From: Treponema sp. J25
Lineage (GTDB): Bacteria; Spirochaetota; Spirochaetia; Treponematales; Breznakiellaceae
Length of the DNA: 58,442 nt
Assembly (NCBI RefSeq): GCF_004343725.1
Contig: NZ_PTQW01000019.1
Location: 1,687 to 60,128 of the forward strand
Direction of reading: 5' to 3'
The notes under the pieces are model-generated. The model was not told where the DNA came from, searched no databases, and saw nothing but the letters and a program-made list of their open reading frames with translations. A program made the position numbers and the translations under genes. Each line of letters starts with the position of its first letter. Position 1 is the first letter of the stretch. Shown piece by piece: positions 45,270 to 54,100 of this stretch.

Positions 45270-45892
45270 TGGCTCGGGAAAACATCGCCCCGACAAGGAG
45301 TAACCTGCTTAAAATTAAAGAACGGCTTGCTATTGCCGAGGAAGGCTACGACCTATTGGAGCAGAAACGGGAAATTCTTATCATGGAGCTTATGCAGACC
45401 GTAGAGGAAGTAGAGCTTCTTGAACGGGAATTGGCAAAGCGTATCGAAACGGCCTATCCGGCTTTGCAGCGGATGCTCATGGTGGTAGGGCGAGAACGGG
45501 CAGATCGGCTCAGTAAAAACAGTATTCCCTGGATAGAACTCCATGAAAAAACCCGTCTTCTCGCGGGAATGCACCTTCTAAGCATAGAATACAAGATAGG
45601 AACGGTAAAAATTCCCTATGCCCCGGCGAATTCATTTGCAGAATGTGACCAGACCGTGTTAGAATTCTCAGAGCTTCTAAAAATTCTTACGGAGCTGGCT
45701 GCAATTCGAACCATTGCCTGGCGTCTTGCCCGGGAAGTACGAAAGACCCAGCGGCGGGTGAATGCCCTGGAAAAGCAGGTAATTCCTACTGCCCGGGAAA
45801 CCCGCCAGTACATCGAAGCAGCCCTGGAGGAACGGGAGCGGGAAGCCTTTTTCTCCAGTAAACTACTAAAAAGGAAGGCTGGTAGGTTATGA
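45269..45892 (+). CDS. atpD: A/V-type ATPase subunit D
   Basis: A 207-aa central rotor shaft, two long helices in antiparallel: APTRSNLLKIKERLAIAEEGYDLLEQKREIL at the N-terminus (typical D start) and RRVNALEKQVIPTARETRQYIEAALEERER at the C-terminus. Length is normal. The stop overlaps the ATG of the universal-stress gene in ATGA, so the two are translationally coupled. Confidence 0.94.
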   Translation: MARENIAPTRSNLLKIKERLAIAEEGYDLLEQKREILIMELMQTVEEVELLERELAKRIETAYPALQRMLMVVGRERADRLSKNSIPWIELHEKTRLLAGMHLLSIEYKIGTVKIPYAPANSFAECDQTVLEFSELLKILTELAAIRTIAWRLAREVRKTQRRVNALEKQVIPTARETRQYIEAALEEREREAFFSSKLLKRKAGRL

Positions 45893-46374
45893 TACAGGGC
45901 CTTTTCTCTCATATTCTGGTAGCCCTCTCAGGGTCGGATGCCTCGATTCATGCGGCAAAATATGCGATCATCATGGCAAAGCTCTACCATTCTCGTCTTT
46001 CGGCGGTGTATGTGGTGGATACGGCCACTATTAAGCAACTTACCCTGAGTAGGATCTTTATCCAGGAAGAAAGCCTTGAGTATGAGCAAAGCCTGGAAGC
46101 CAATGGCCAGCGGTACCTTACCTTTGTGGAAGAACTTGCCCGGGCTAAGGGTGTTAAGATAGAACGGGAACTGCGAAAAGGGGCGGTGTATACGGAAGTT
46201 CTGTCGGTGGCGGAGGAAAAGAAGGTGGATCTTATCGTGCTAGGAGGCTGGGAAAAGGACCGGAATTCCCGGGATATCATCTCCCATGCCCATCGGGAAA
46301 TCATGGTATCCGCCAAGTGTTCAGTATTGGTGGTAAAAGAGCCTAGTATTGATCAACTGTATAAACAACTGTAG
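45889..46374 (+). CDS. Universal stress protein (UspA family) coupled to the ATPase operon
   Basis: A 161-aa UspA-fold protein: ILVALSGSDASIHAAKYAIIMAK at the start, RKGAVYTEVLSVAEEKKVDLIVLGG in the middle and CSVLVVKEP near the end. The ATP-binding loop (normally GxxGx9GS) reads GGWEKDRNSRDIISHAHRE and is not canonical, so nucleotide binding is doubtful. The ATGA overlap with subunit D makes it the last gene of the ATPase operon; a role in regulating the pump is an inference. Confidence 0.88.
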   Translation: MIQGLFSHILVALSGSDASIHAAKYAIIMAKLYHSRLSAVYVVDTATIKQLTLSRIFIQEESLEYEQSLEANGQRYLTFVEELARAKGVKIERELRKGAVYTEVLSVAEEKKVDLIVLGGWEKDRNSRDIISHAHREIMVSAKCSVLVVKEPSIDQLYKQL

Positions 46375-46395
46375 TTTTTTGAGAGGAAACATGAA

Positions 46396-46420
46396 GGGAC
46401 TATTTGATAAAGAGAGTCCC
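46396..46420 (+). terminator. Weak hairpin after the ATPase operon
   Basis: GGGACT pairs with AGTCCC around a 13-base loop, about 20 bp after the universal-stress stop. There is no T-run. Confidence 0.3.
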
Positions 46421-46510
46421 GTGGGGTTATCAATAAGAACGATAAAAACATACAAAAGTTGAGGGTGTTCTGGTGAGAAAGCCTAGTTTCTGAAAAGAAG
46501 AGGAGTGTCT

Positions 46511-46921
46511 ATGAGAATTGCCTGTATAAAAGTAGCCTCTCGCCGAGGAGAGGCATTGCCAGCGGGGGATCGCCTGGTAAAAGGAATGATCGCAGCGGGG
46601 CATCTGGTTGATGTGTTTGATGCCTGGGTTGATGATGGACTTCGCCTTCCGGGCTATGAATACGTGGTGGTGGTCGCCCGAAGCACTTCCTTTTTTGGGG
46701 GAAAGATGCCGGAGGCCCTTGCAAAATTACTGAAAACCGCCAGTTCCCTCGTAGGGAAAAAGGCGGCGGCCTTTTTTGTCAAAACCTCACCCTTTGGAAC
46801 CGTTAAGGGACTGCGTAACCTCATGGCTACCATGGAACGGGAAGGGATGTTCATTAATTGGTCGGAAATTATCCTGGGCGAGGATCACGCCGAAGCCCTG
46901 GGAAAGCGGATAGGTTCTTAA
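46511..46921 (+). CDS. Flavodoxin-like fold protein
   Basis: A 136-aa protein with an alternating strand-helix pattern: MRIACIKVASRRGEALPAGDRL, GYEYVVVVARSTSFFGGKMPEAL, KKAAAFFVKTSPFGTVKGL and GMFINWSEIILGED. The order and spacing fit a flavodoxin-like protein, but the FMN phosphate loop (T/S-x-T/S-G-x-T) at the first turn is absent (VASRRGEA), so cofactor binding is uncertain. GAGGAG lies 6 bp before ATG 46511. Confidence 0.65.
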   Translation: MRIACIKVASRRGEALPAGDRLVKGMIAAGHLVDVFDAWVDDGLRLPGYEYVVVVARSTSFFGGKMPEALAKLLKTASSLVGKKAAAFFVKTSPFGTVKGLRNLMATMEREGMFINWSEIILGEDHAEALGKRIGS

Positions 46922-47015
46922 CCTCACCTTGAGGAATCATGAACATCCCAGTAACACGAAGAGAAAAGGTCTTTCTCTAAGCGAGGAAGTAAGTAACCGG
47001 GTAGATTAGAGAGCC

Positions 47016-47801
47016 GTGGAAAACTATTACGAAATCCTGGGGGTTAGTGTCGACGCCAGCGAGGAGGCGATTAAGCGGGCCTTCCGGGAAAAGGCGAAGA
47101 AGGTACACCCTGATATTGCCGGCGAAGCAAGTCAGGCGGAAATGCGGAAGCTTCTTTCCGCGTACGAGACCCTTTCCCATCCCCAACGGAGGGAAGAATA
47201 TAATCGAGCCTATGAACGGTTTACCAAAAAATATGAGTTTGATTATCGGACCTTTCTTAAAGAACGGGCGGATGACCCCGAAAGCCAGGCAAAACTGATA
47301 TTTTTTGACCTCCTCCATCTGGAAGAAGAAGAGGCCATAGCGGTCTGGCGTGCCCAGGGGGGGCTTGATTTCCCCCTGGATCGATACCTGGATCGGGAAG
47401 ATTGGATGGATTGCGTATTTATTCTGGCAGAGGAGCTTGCTAAGGGGGGAGCCTATTATGAGGCCTTTATGCTCCTTGTGCCGGTAATTAGAGAAGAACG
47501 GCGAAAGCCCTATTTCCGTCATTTCATGGTGGAAGTAGACACCTTTCTCCGGGATCTAGTACGAATAAAGCTTCCCCGGTTTTTGTCATCCCAGGAATTG
47601 GTGGCCTGCCTTGAACTTCTCCTTGATCTGGGGTATTCGGCCCATGAGGAAGCGCGATGGCTTAAGACCATGGCAGAACATCTGCTTGCCTTAGGATATC
47701 TGCAGGATGCACGGCGGGTTTTTCTCGAAGCTCTTCAGCGGGACCCCGCTTTGCCTCAGACCGTCCAGTTACGGCGCAAATTGGGTCTTACTGAAAAGTA
47801 A
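47016..47801 (+). CDS. J-domain protein with a helical C-terminal domain
   Basis: A 261-aa protein. Residues 1-65 are a J-domain (NYYEILGVSVDASEEAIKR, with the HPD tripeptide in KKVHPDIAG), which stimulates the ATPase of a DnaK partner. The Gly/Phe, zinc-finger and DnaJ C-terminal domains are missing. Instead there are about 190 helical residues with TPR-like pairs near the end (ARWLKTMAEHLLALGYLQDARRVFLEALQRD). It is therefore a specialised co-chaperone. Start is GTG 47016, the conserved beginning of the J-domain; the ribosome site is weak. Confidence 0.85.
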   Translation: MENYYEILGVSVDASEEAIKRAFREKAKKVHPDIAGEASQAEMRKLLSAYETLSHPQRREEYNRAYERFTKKYEFDYRTFLKERADDPESQAKLIFFDLLHLEEEEAIAVWRAQGGLDFPLDRYLDREDWMDCVFILAEELAKGGAYYEAFMLLVPVIREERRKPYFRHFMVEVDTFLRDLVRIKLPRFLSSQELVACLELLLDLGYSAHEEARWLKTMAEHLLALGYLQDARRVFLEALQRDPALPQTVQLRRKLGLTEK

Positions 47802-47861
47802 CAATGCGGAATAGGAAGGATCCTATCATCATTTTAGAGAAAGAGGTATAAAGAACTCAAC

Positions 47862-48620
47862 ATGATTCGTTTAAAAAATCATACCCAGATAGAGGGAATT
47901 AGAAAATCCTGTAAACTGCTGGCTCGTATGTTTCAAGAACTTGTTCCTCTGGTTCAGGAAGGGGTAGAGACTCGGGATCTGGATCAGTGGGTACAGCGGT
48001 ATATTAAACAGGCGGGGGGAAAGCCCGCCTTTTTGGGGTATGGGGATGATGCGAACCCTTACCCCGCAGCCCTCTGTGTTTCCATTAATAACGAGGTCAT
48101 TCATGGTATTCCGGGGAAACGAAAGATTCAGAAAGGAGATCTGGTTTCCCTCGATTGTGGTATCAACCTTGAGGGGTATTTCAGTGACCAGGCTGTGACC
48201 GTAGAAGTTGGAGTCGTAAGTCCAGAAGCCCAGAGACTTAACAAAATCACCCAGGAGTGCTTATACAAGGGAATAGAGCAGGCCCGGTATGGGAATCGGC
48301 TGCTTCAGATAGCCCGGTCCGTGTATCAATATGCCCAAAGTTATGGGTATGGGGTGGTGCATCAGTACTGTGGTCATGGGGTTGGTTTTTCTCCCCATGA
48401 AGACCCCCAGGTTCCTAATGTCCCCCACGGGCCAAACCCTCGCCTTATAGAAGGAATGGTACTCGCAATCGAGCCGATGATTAACCTGGGAACCGGGGAT
48501 GTAACTCTTCTAGATGATGGCTGGACGGTGGTTACCGCGGATGGAAAACTCTCTGCCCACTGGGAGCATACGATCGCCATATTTCAGGACCATACGGAAA
48601 TCCTTACCTTGCCCGAATGA
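47862..48620 (+). CDS. map: Type I methionine aminopeptidase
   Basis: MetAP, 252 aa, which removes the N-terminal Met of new proteins. All five metal ligands are seen: D98 and D109 (LDCGINLEGYFSDQ), H172 (GHGVGFSPHEDP), E204 (IEPM) and E235 (WEHT). The length fits the short bacterial type I form without extra domains. ATG 47862 has only a weak upstream site. It follows the J-domain gene by 60 bp. Confidence 0.96.
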   Translation: MIRLKNHTQIEGIRKSCKLLARMFQELVPLVQEGVETRDLDQWVQRYIKQAGGKPAFLGYGDDANPYPAALCVSINNEVIHGIPGKRKIQKGDLVSLDCGINLEGYFSDQAVTVEVGVVSPEAQRLNKITQECLYKGIEQARYGNRLLQIARSVYQYAQSYGYGVVHQYCGHGVGFSPHEDPQVPNVPHGPNPRLIEGMVLAIEPMINLGTGDVTLLDDGWTVVTADGKLSAHWEHTIAIFQDHTEILTLPE

Positions 48621-48719
48621 GGGTTCAGCATCGACATCAGTATTTGTACAGTTACCGAGGGTACTAGGCTGTAACCATTTGGTCTGAGAAATATTATATT
48701 TTGCATATGGAGGTTTTCT

Positions 48720-50219
48720 ATGTCCCTGTATGATAAACTTGCCAGTAAGAAGTTCTTTGTCTTTAACCTGGTACTCGTAGGAGTCATTTTTGGTTTTATT
48801 TTGGCGGCAGTTACTATCCTTAAAGGACGATCCCCAGAAACTCCAGTGGTGTATGCCGAAACAGCCCCTCGCACGGTTCCGCAGGATGCTCTTTCTGTAG
48901 CTGAAAGCTTGCAAAACGCCTTTCGTTCTGTGGCAGACAGTGTGCTCCCGGTTATTGTACAGGTAAATACGGTGGAAATTCAAAGACAGCAAATTCCCCA
49001 GTTCCAGGGAATTCCCTGGGAATTCTTCTTTGGCACCCCTGATGATGAGAATTCTTCGCCACGAGAAAGGGAATTCCGGTCCCGTGGGGTAGGCTCAGGG
49101 ATTATTGTCCGGCGGGATGGAAAGAACTATTTTGTGCTTACCAATAACCATGTGGCAGGTCAGGCTACAGAGATAAGTGTTACTCTTTATGATGGGAAAG
49201 AATATAAGGCTAAACTGGTAGGGAAGGATGAACGGAAAGACCTGGCGATGATTTCCTTTGAATCGACTACAGAATATCCAGTGGCGGTTCTTGGAGATTC
49301 TGATAAAGTAAAGGTAGGGGATTGGGCTATAGCGGTGGGAAGCCCCCTGGGTCTTATGTCATCGGTAACCATGGGGATTATCAGTGCTGTGGGGCGTACC
49401 GGAGGCCCCGCGGGCAACATTAATGATTTTCTTCAGACCGATGCGGCTATAAATCAGGGAAATTCCGGTGGCGCCCTTGTCAATATCCGGGGAGAAGTGG
49501 TGGGAATAAACACCTGGATTGCCTCTCCTTCGGGTGGGTCGGTAGGTCTCGGATTCGCCATACCGATTAATAACGCAAAACGGGCGATCGATGATTTTAT
49601 TTCCACCGGTCAGGTGAAATATGGGTGGCTGGGGGTTTCCCTTATCGATGTGGATAAAGATATGAGTAATGATTTAAAGTTGGGCGATCGAAAGGGCGCT
49701 CTGGCCTCTCAAATTTTCATGGGTTCTCCTGCTGATAAGGCTGGTATTTTGCCCGGCGACTTTATTACCAGATTGAATGGGCGAGAGGTTCGAAATCGGG
49801 ATCAACTGGTACTCCTTGTGGGAGATCTTAAAGCTGGGGAAAAGGCTACCTTCACCATTGTGAGAGGAGGACAAGAACGGACGGTGGAAGTTCGTATCGA
49901 AGAACGGAAAGAAGATAAGATTAATGACAACTCTAAATACTGGCCTGGTCTTATCGTGACTCCCCTAACGGAGGATATTAGGAGTACTCTAAAACTGGAT
50001 TCTAAGGCGGAAGGCCTGTATGTGGCTGATGTCATTGCTAAGAGCCCCGCGGCTATCATGGGGGTCCAACGGGGTGATCGGGTGGTTGGAGTAAACGGGG
50101 AATCCGTAAAAACCCTGTTTGATTTTTATCGTATCTTAAACGATAGGACAAAGAAGGATCTCTACTTTGAAGTAATCCGGGGCGATACTCGCCTTGAGAC
50201 CATGCGATATAAGCGGTAA
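48720..50219 (+). CDS. degP: DegP/HtrA-family periplasmic serine protease
   Basis: A 499-aa HtrA protease with chaperone-type quality control in the envelope. It has an uncleaved or signal-anchor N-terminal helix (about 12-32, FFVFNLVLVGVIFGFILAA). The trypsin-like domain has the triad H144 (TNNHVAG), D174 (RKDLAMI) and S249 (QGNSGGALVN). Two PDZ domains follow, the first around WLGVSLIDVDK..GSPADKAGILPGDFITRLNG and the second around GLYVADVIAKSPAAIMGVQRGDRVVGVNG. GGAGG lies 7 bp before ATG 48720. All catalytic residues are intact. Confidence 0.96.
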   Translation: MSLYDKLASKKFFVFNLVLVGVIFGFILAAVTILKGRSPETPVVYAETAPRTVPQDALSVAESLQNAFRSVADSVLPVIVQVNTVEIQRQQIPQFQGIPWEFFFGTPDDENSSPREREFRSRGVGSGIIVRRDGKNYFVLTNNHVAGQATEISVTLYDGKEYKAKLVGKDERKDLAMISFESTTEYPVAVLGDSDKVKVGDWAIAVGSPLGLMSSVTMGIISAVGRTGGPAGNINDFLQTDAAINQGNSGGALVNIRGEVVGINTWIASPSGGSVGLGFAIPINNAKRAIDDFISTGQVKYGWLGVSLIDVDKDMSNDLKLGDRKGALASQIFMGSPADKAGILPGDFITRLNGREVRNRDQLVLLVGDLKAGEKATFTIVRGGQERTVEVRIEERKEDKINDNSKYWPGLIVTPLTEDIRSTLKLDSKAEGLYVADVIAKSPAAIMGVQRGDRVVGVNGESVKTLFDFYRILNDRTKKDLYFEVIRGDTRLETMRYKR

Positions 50220-50251
50220 AAAGTTGGTCTGTGCTTATAGCAGGTGATTAA

Positions 50252-50305
50252 AATAAAGGGCGCCCTTTTAGGGGCTTATTTCCGGCCAGAAGGGAGCCCT
50301 TTATT
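50252..50305 (+). terminator. Hairpin after degP
   Basis: AATAAAGGGC (50252-50261) pairs perfectly with GCCCTTTATT (50296-50305), with internal pairing in the loop. It is symmetrical enough to work on either strand. Confidence 0.6.
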
Positions 50306-50334
50306 AAACCCCTGTTTTTGGGTATTATCCTTCC

Positions 50335-50943
50335 ATGGAAAAGGAATTTTTACCCTACGATGTGGTTCGAAACAACGCCTTAAAGCTGGCCTACCGGATT
50401 CATCAGGATGGTTTTGTACCTGATGTGATTTACGTTTCCCTGCGAGGTGGGGCTTACCTGGGAAACGTGATCAGCGAGTATTTTAAAATCGTACGAGCCC
50501 ATGATCGACCCGTGTATTATGCCGCCGTGGTAGCCCGATCATACACGGATATTCGGAAACAGGAGCGGGTAATGGTTGATGGCTGGACCTATGACCCCGC
50601 CCATCTGCGTACCGGCGACCGGGTACTTCTCGTAGATGACATTTTTGATACGGGAAGAACGATTAATCGCCTCGCCGAAATTATTTTAGAAAAAGGAATT
50701 CCCCGGAAGGATCTTAAGGTAGCGGTCCACGATTATAAGTATTTTGTGGATAAGGTGGAACAACTACCCATCCAGCCTGATTATTGGTGCCGCAAGCATG
50801 AACTTTCGGTGAATGGGACGGATCGCTGGATCCACTATCTCAGTCACGAACTCGTGGGGCTTACCAAAGAAGAATTGGAAGAATATTACTATAAGGATGA
50901 CCCCGAACTCCGGCCGGTGTTAGATAGAATTCCTACCCGATAA
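50335..50943 (+). CDS. Purine-type phosphoribosyltransferase
   Basis: A 202-aa type I PRTase. The PRPP-binding loop is VLLVDDIFDTGRTI (about 98-111) and the pyrophosphate loop SLRGGAYLGNVI (about 34-45). This resembles archaeal/bacterial hypoxanthine, xanthine or guanine PRTases of the Gpt-like group (DPAHLRTGDRVLLVDD), so purine salvage is likely, but the base specificity cannot be read. A TATTAT -10-like box lies at 50323-50328, 6 bp before the ATG, with no ribosome site, so translation may be leaderless. Confidence 0.85.
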   Translation: MEKEFLPYDVVRNNALKLAYRIHQDGFVPDVIYVSLRGGAYLGNVISEYFKIVRAHDRPVYYAAVVARSYTDIRKQERVMVDGWTYDPAHLRTGDRVLLVDDIFDTGRTINRLAEIILEKGIPRKDLKVAVHDYKYFVDKVEQLPIQPDYWCRKHELSVNGTDRWIHYLSHELVGLTKEELEEYYYKDDPELRPVLDRIPTR

Positions 50944-50959
50944 CATATGCAGCGATTCT

Positions 50960-50975
50960 CCCCTGATTTCAGGGG
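50960..50975 (+). terminator. Small hairpin after the phosphoribosyltransferase gene
   Basis: CCCCTGA-TT-TCAGGGG, a perfect 7-bp stem with a tight loop, 17 bp after the stop. No T-run follows. Confidence 0.35.
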
Positions 50976-51025
50976 TATTCGACTGCCTTGGCCGAAAGAA
51001 CCGGGTGGGTAGGGAGAATGAGCCT

Positions 51026-52804
51026 ATGTGGATATGGAAAAAAGTACAGAGGAAAAGAGGTATCGGAGGGGGGCTCGTTTTTTTGATAAGCACCCTTTCC
51101 CTCTGGGGAGCGGAGGCCCCTGCTTCTCGTTTTTTGTCAGTCTTTCAGAAGGCCGATCGTCCGAAGGTCCAGCTCTTTATCCAGAATCTGGATAAAACGC
51201 GGGAACAGCTTCGTAGAACGACGGAGGAGTTTTTTACATCCTACGAACTACATCGGCAGAAAGGGGCCGTACTTGCGGCTTTCCTCCATGAGAGGCTTGT
51301 GGGGGAGGAGGGTAGTGATAAAAGTTTCTCTCCTCCTGAGTCAAGGAAGGATCTAAAGGATGATGGGGCCTTCCTTAAGAGAATCCGATATGTCAATGCG
51401 GTCTATCCTCTGGGGCTGGGGACGGGGGATTCCCCTCTTTCGGAGGAGGGGATGCTTCAGGAACTCTATCGACTCAGGACCCTTCGGCTAGATACCGCTC
51501 GAGACTGGGTAAAAAGTTCTTACCCGCCGGGGGATACCAGGACCACCGTTACGGCCAGGGATCTGGAAGAAAGTCTTATCCGGGAAGGGACCGCTTTCTC
51601 TCGATACCTCAAACCTCGGATTGCCAAGGCCTCTAAAAGTGTGCTCCTTCCTCTTGCGGAGGCCCTGGAAACTCGCCTTTTAAGCCATCCTGAAACACCT
51701 CCTTTCGCATTTAAACGGCTGCGAGAGGAGGCCCAAAAATTAAAAACCCCTCAGTACCAGGAATGGATTCTTTCTCTCTCTGGAACAAGCCCCCGTTTTC
51801 TTGTTTCCTTTGCCTATTCCTGGGGCAACGTGACGGGACCAGAAATAGATTCTTTTAAAAAAGCCTATAAAGAATTCCAGCGGACATACGAGAAGGCCCA
51901 GACCTTTCGGCATATTCTCTCTGCCGCCGCTGGGCTCGTCTGGCTGATCGACGAATATGAAGGGTTCCGGGGCCCTGATGATCGCTTTTGGGAAGATATC
52001 AGATATGCCCTGGCCCAACTGCGTTCCCTTTCTCTCGAAGATGTGGATATGGTGCTTCAAGAGTATCCCTCCTATCGGTGGGCCTTTCTTGAGGTTTCCT
52101 CCAGTCTCTGGCTTTTTCTCTTTCGTCCCATGCCGGCATGGATCCTCGAAAAACTGGGGGACCCCGTCGGCGTTTCAGAACTCCGTTCCTGGTTGTTTCA
52201 GGTGGGGTACTATACCCCAAAAGGTACGCAGGAGGAACAAAAAAAGATTCCGGTAGAAAAGAATGTGTCGTATACTTTTACTCGGGAAGATATTGAAACC
52301 CTGGAACGCTATGCCCTTGCCCTTGTGCGGGCCCAGGATGATATACAGCGTTTGGAAGTGGTTGTCCCTTTGCTTTCTCAGCAAAAGATACTAGAGTACT
52401 TTATGGTTGGGAAGGGACGAACAGAAGAAGGGAAGCTCCTCTATCAATCTATGCAACGGTTGTTAGCGGCAGAATCTCCGCCAGCGGGGCTTGTAAATTC
52501 TTCAGCAACGATGGTGCTTTTTATGGGGGATCTTTTGGCAGGAAAGCCCCTGCGGGCAGAATTACTTGCCCTCCTGTATCAGCAATCCGGTAAAGGGAAA
52601 GGCCCGATGGTTTTCCCCTATGAAAGTTATGGATCTTCTCTTATACGAGAGGTATGTGATCGGTATGGAATTCCAGAGAACTTGCTTGTGGTAGGAAGGG
52701 GAAAAGAAACCTCTTTCCCCTGGACTGAAGCAGTGGGGGCTCTTTCCCTTTCTGGGTTTCGACTGGCAGAGAGTTTTAGTCTTGCCAGGAGGGAACAGAG
52801 ATGA
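51026..52804 (+). CDS. Large exported protein, unknown
   Basis: A 592-aa protein with an N-terminal basic region and hydrophobic segment (about residues 14-30, GIGGGLVFLISTLSLWGAEA), so it is exported or anchored. The rest is mostly helical with charged stretches (for example RTYEKAQTFRHILSAAAGLVW and EDIETLERYALALVRAQDDI). The C-terminal part reads RFYGIPENLL-like (DRYGIPENLLVVGRGKETS). No catalytic motif was recognised. ATG 51026 has AGGGAG 9 bp upstream; a GTG at 51005 is an alternative. It overlaps the next gene by 4 bp (ATGA), so the two probably act together. Confidence 0.65.
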   Translation: MWIWKKVQRKRGIGGGLVFLISTLSLWGAEAPASRFLSVFQKADRPKVQLFIQNLDKTREQLRRTTEEFFTSYELHRQKGAVLAAFLHERLVGEEGSDKSFSPPESRKDLKDDGAFLKRIRYVNAVYPLGLGTGDSPLSEEGMLQELYRLRTLRLDTARDWVKSSYPPGDTRTTVTARDLEESLIREGTAFSRYLKPRIAKASKSVLLPLAEALETRLLSHPETPPFAFKRLREEAQKLKTPQYQEWILSLSGTSPRFLVSFAYSWGNVTGPEIDSFKKAYKEFQRTYEKAQTFRHILSAAAGLVWLIDEYEGFRGPDDRFWEDIRYALAQLRSLSLEDVDMVLQEYPSYRWAFLEVSSSLWLFLFRPMPAWILEKLGDPVGVSELRSWLFQVGYYTPKGTQEEQKKIPVEKNVSYTFTREDIETLERYALALVRAQDDIQRLEVVVPLLSQQKILEYFMVGKGRTEEGKLLYQSMQRLLAAESPPAGLVNSSATMVLFMGDLLAGKPLRAELLALLYQQSGKGKGPMVFPYESYGSSLIREVCDRYGIPENLLVVGRGKETSFPWTEAVGALSLSGFRLAESFSLARREQR

Positions 52805-54069
52805 AAAACCTTTTGCAGAAGCCTTTGCCTTTTTTTAGTGGTTTTGTGGGGTGCCGGAGAGTGTGGAAAGGTGCGGGTGTTATCTTCCTGGTGCTTATGA
52901 TTCTTTCTTTTGGAAGCTGCAAGAAAGGTGAAAGCAATGGTGCGGTGCTGCAAACTCCTCCTCCGCAAAAAACCCTCCGGGATTTTTTTGGTAATCGACC
53001 AGAGCCACGATGCTTTTCCTACGGGACACGCCTGGAAAACCGTGTCCCGGTGGTGCGCTCTCTGGAATTTCCCCCTTCACCCCGCGATCTAGAAAACAGG
53101 GGGCCCCACATTGCCTATGGCTATGGTGAGCGGTATGAGGTGCGGGACCAGAGAATCCTGGAGGCCTATCCCCTTGTGGATGCCCCCGTTGAAGACTCCC
53201 CTGGCCCGACAGGGCCTCAGGACCCTGTTCCCTCTTCAAGCTCCCCGGCGGCGGACCCGGCTGAAAAGCTTCCCTTGATGGAAAATCTTGTATATGAAGC
53301 GACACCCCGCTTTCAGTGGGAATCGCCCTACCGTATTACGGCGGGCCCCCTGGTGTTTGCTGATACGGTTCTTCTCTGGACCGCCCGTCCTTCCTGTGTA
53401 ATCCTTGATCGTATCAGTGGCCGCCTGGTACGGGAAATCTCCCTTTCCTACTATGTGGCAGGCTTTGAGTCCTTTACTGAAGCCCAGAATGAGCTTCTCC
53501 TTATTCATGGTGACCACAGTCTGGGATATTATGCATTGCAGGAAGAATCTCCCGGTGAAGAAGAGGCGAAAACGGAGGCCGCCTTTACGGAAATTCTGGG
53601 CCCCGCCCCAGAGGCCCGACGTAAGATTGAACAAAAGGTGGCAGCCCTGCTTTCTCGGCCTCAAGTTCCCCTGGGCAGGACCTATTTGTTTCCTGCCCGC
53701 GATGATCCTGATCCTCTTAACCCCCGGCTTTTTCGCTGGGATTGTCCTGAAGGGGGGAGCTATCTACTTTCTGTAGAGCCCCCCAAGGGAATGAGTCTCT
53801 TCCCTTGTATGATGGCCCTTTTTAATGACTCCGGTGAGTTTCTTTCTTCAAATTTGGAATATGAGGCCGCATCCCGTTTTGAGTTTACTCGTGGAGAACC
53901 TGGAACGCTTTATTTTGTGGTTGCTTTTCTAGATTTCCCCGAGGGAAAACCAGAAGGTGAAAATAGTCCGGGGATAAGCGAAAAACCTATTTCAGAGCCC
54001 TCTTCTCTATCTGCGGCAGCAAAGGAAGAATTAATGCGAGGATTTCGAATTCTGTTACGCAAGAAATAA
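52801..54069 (+). CDS. Probable lipoprotein, unknown
   Basis: A 422-aa exported protein. A hydrophobic segment (about 26-38, VIFLVLMILSFG) ends in the lipobox LSFGSC, so the mature protein should be a lipoprotein beginning at Cys 40. A Pro/Ser-rich linker (DSPGPTGPQDPVPSSSSPAA) separates a short N-terminal region from a C-terminal beta-rich domain with GGSYLLSVEPP and GTLYFVVAFLDFP, reminiscent of pre-peptidase or jelly-roll sheets. Function unknown. It is coupled to the upstream exported protein by an ATGA overlap and followed by rnhB 31 bp later. Confidence 0.7.
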   Translation: MKNLLQKPLPFFSGFVGCRRVWKGAGVIFLVLMILSFGSCKKGESNGAVLQTPPPQKTLRDFFGNRPEPRCFSYGTRLENRVPVVRSLEFPPSPRDLENRGPHIAYGYGERYEVRDQRILEAYPLVDAPVEDSPGPTGPQDPVPSSSSPAADPAEKLPLMENLVYEATPRFQWESPYRITAGPLVFADTVLLWTARPSCVILDRISGRLVREISLSYYVAGFESFTEAQNELLLIHGDHSLGYYALQEESPGEEEAKTEAAFTEILGPAPEARRKIEQKVAALLSRPQVPLGRTYLFPARDDPDPLNPRLFRWDCPEGGSYLLSVEPPKGMSLFPCMMALFNDSGEFLSSNLEYEAASRFEFTRGEPGTLYFVVAFLDFPEGKPEGENSPGISEKPISEPSSLSAAAKEELMRGFRILLRKK

Positions 54070-54100
54070 ATAGTAAGAGGAATCCTTTCGGGGGATACAC

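Noticed and set aside
46922-47015. tRNA or other RNA gene in short gaps such as this one
   Set aside because: Only a small CCTCA/TGAGG hairpin is seen; no cloverleaf or TTC-loop pattern was found here or in the other gaps.
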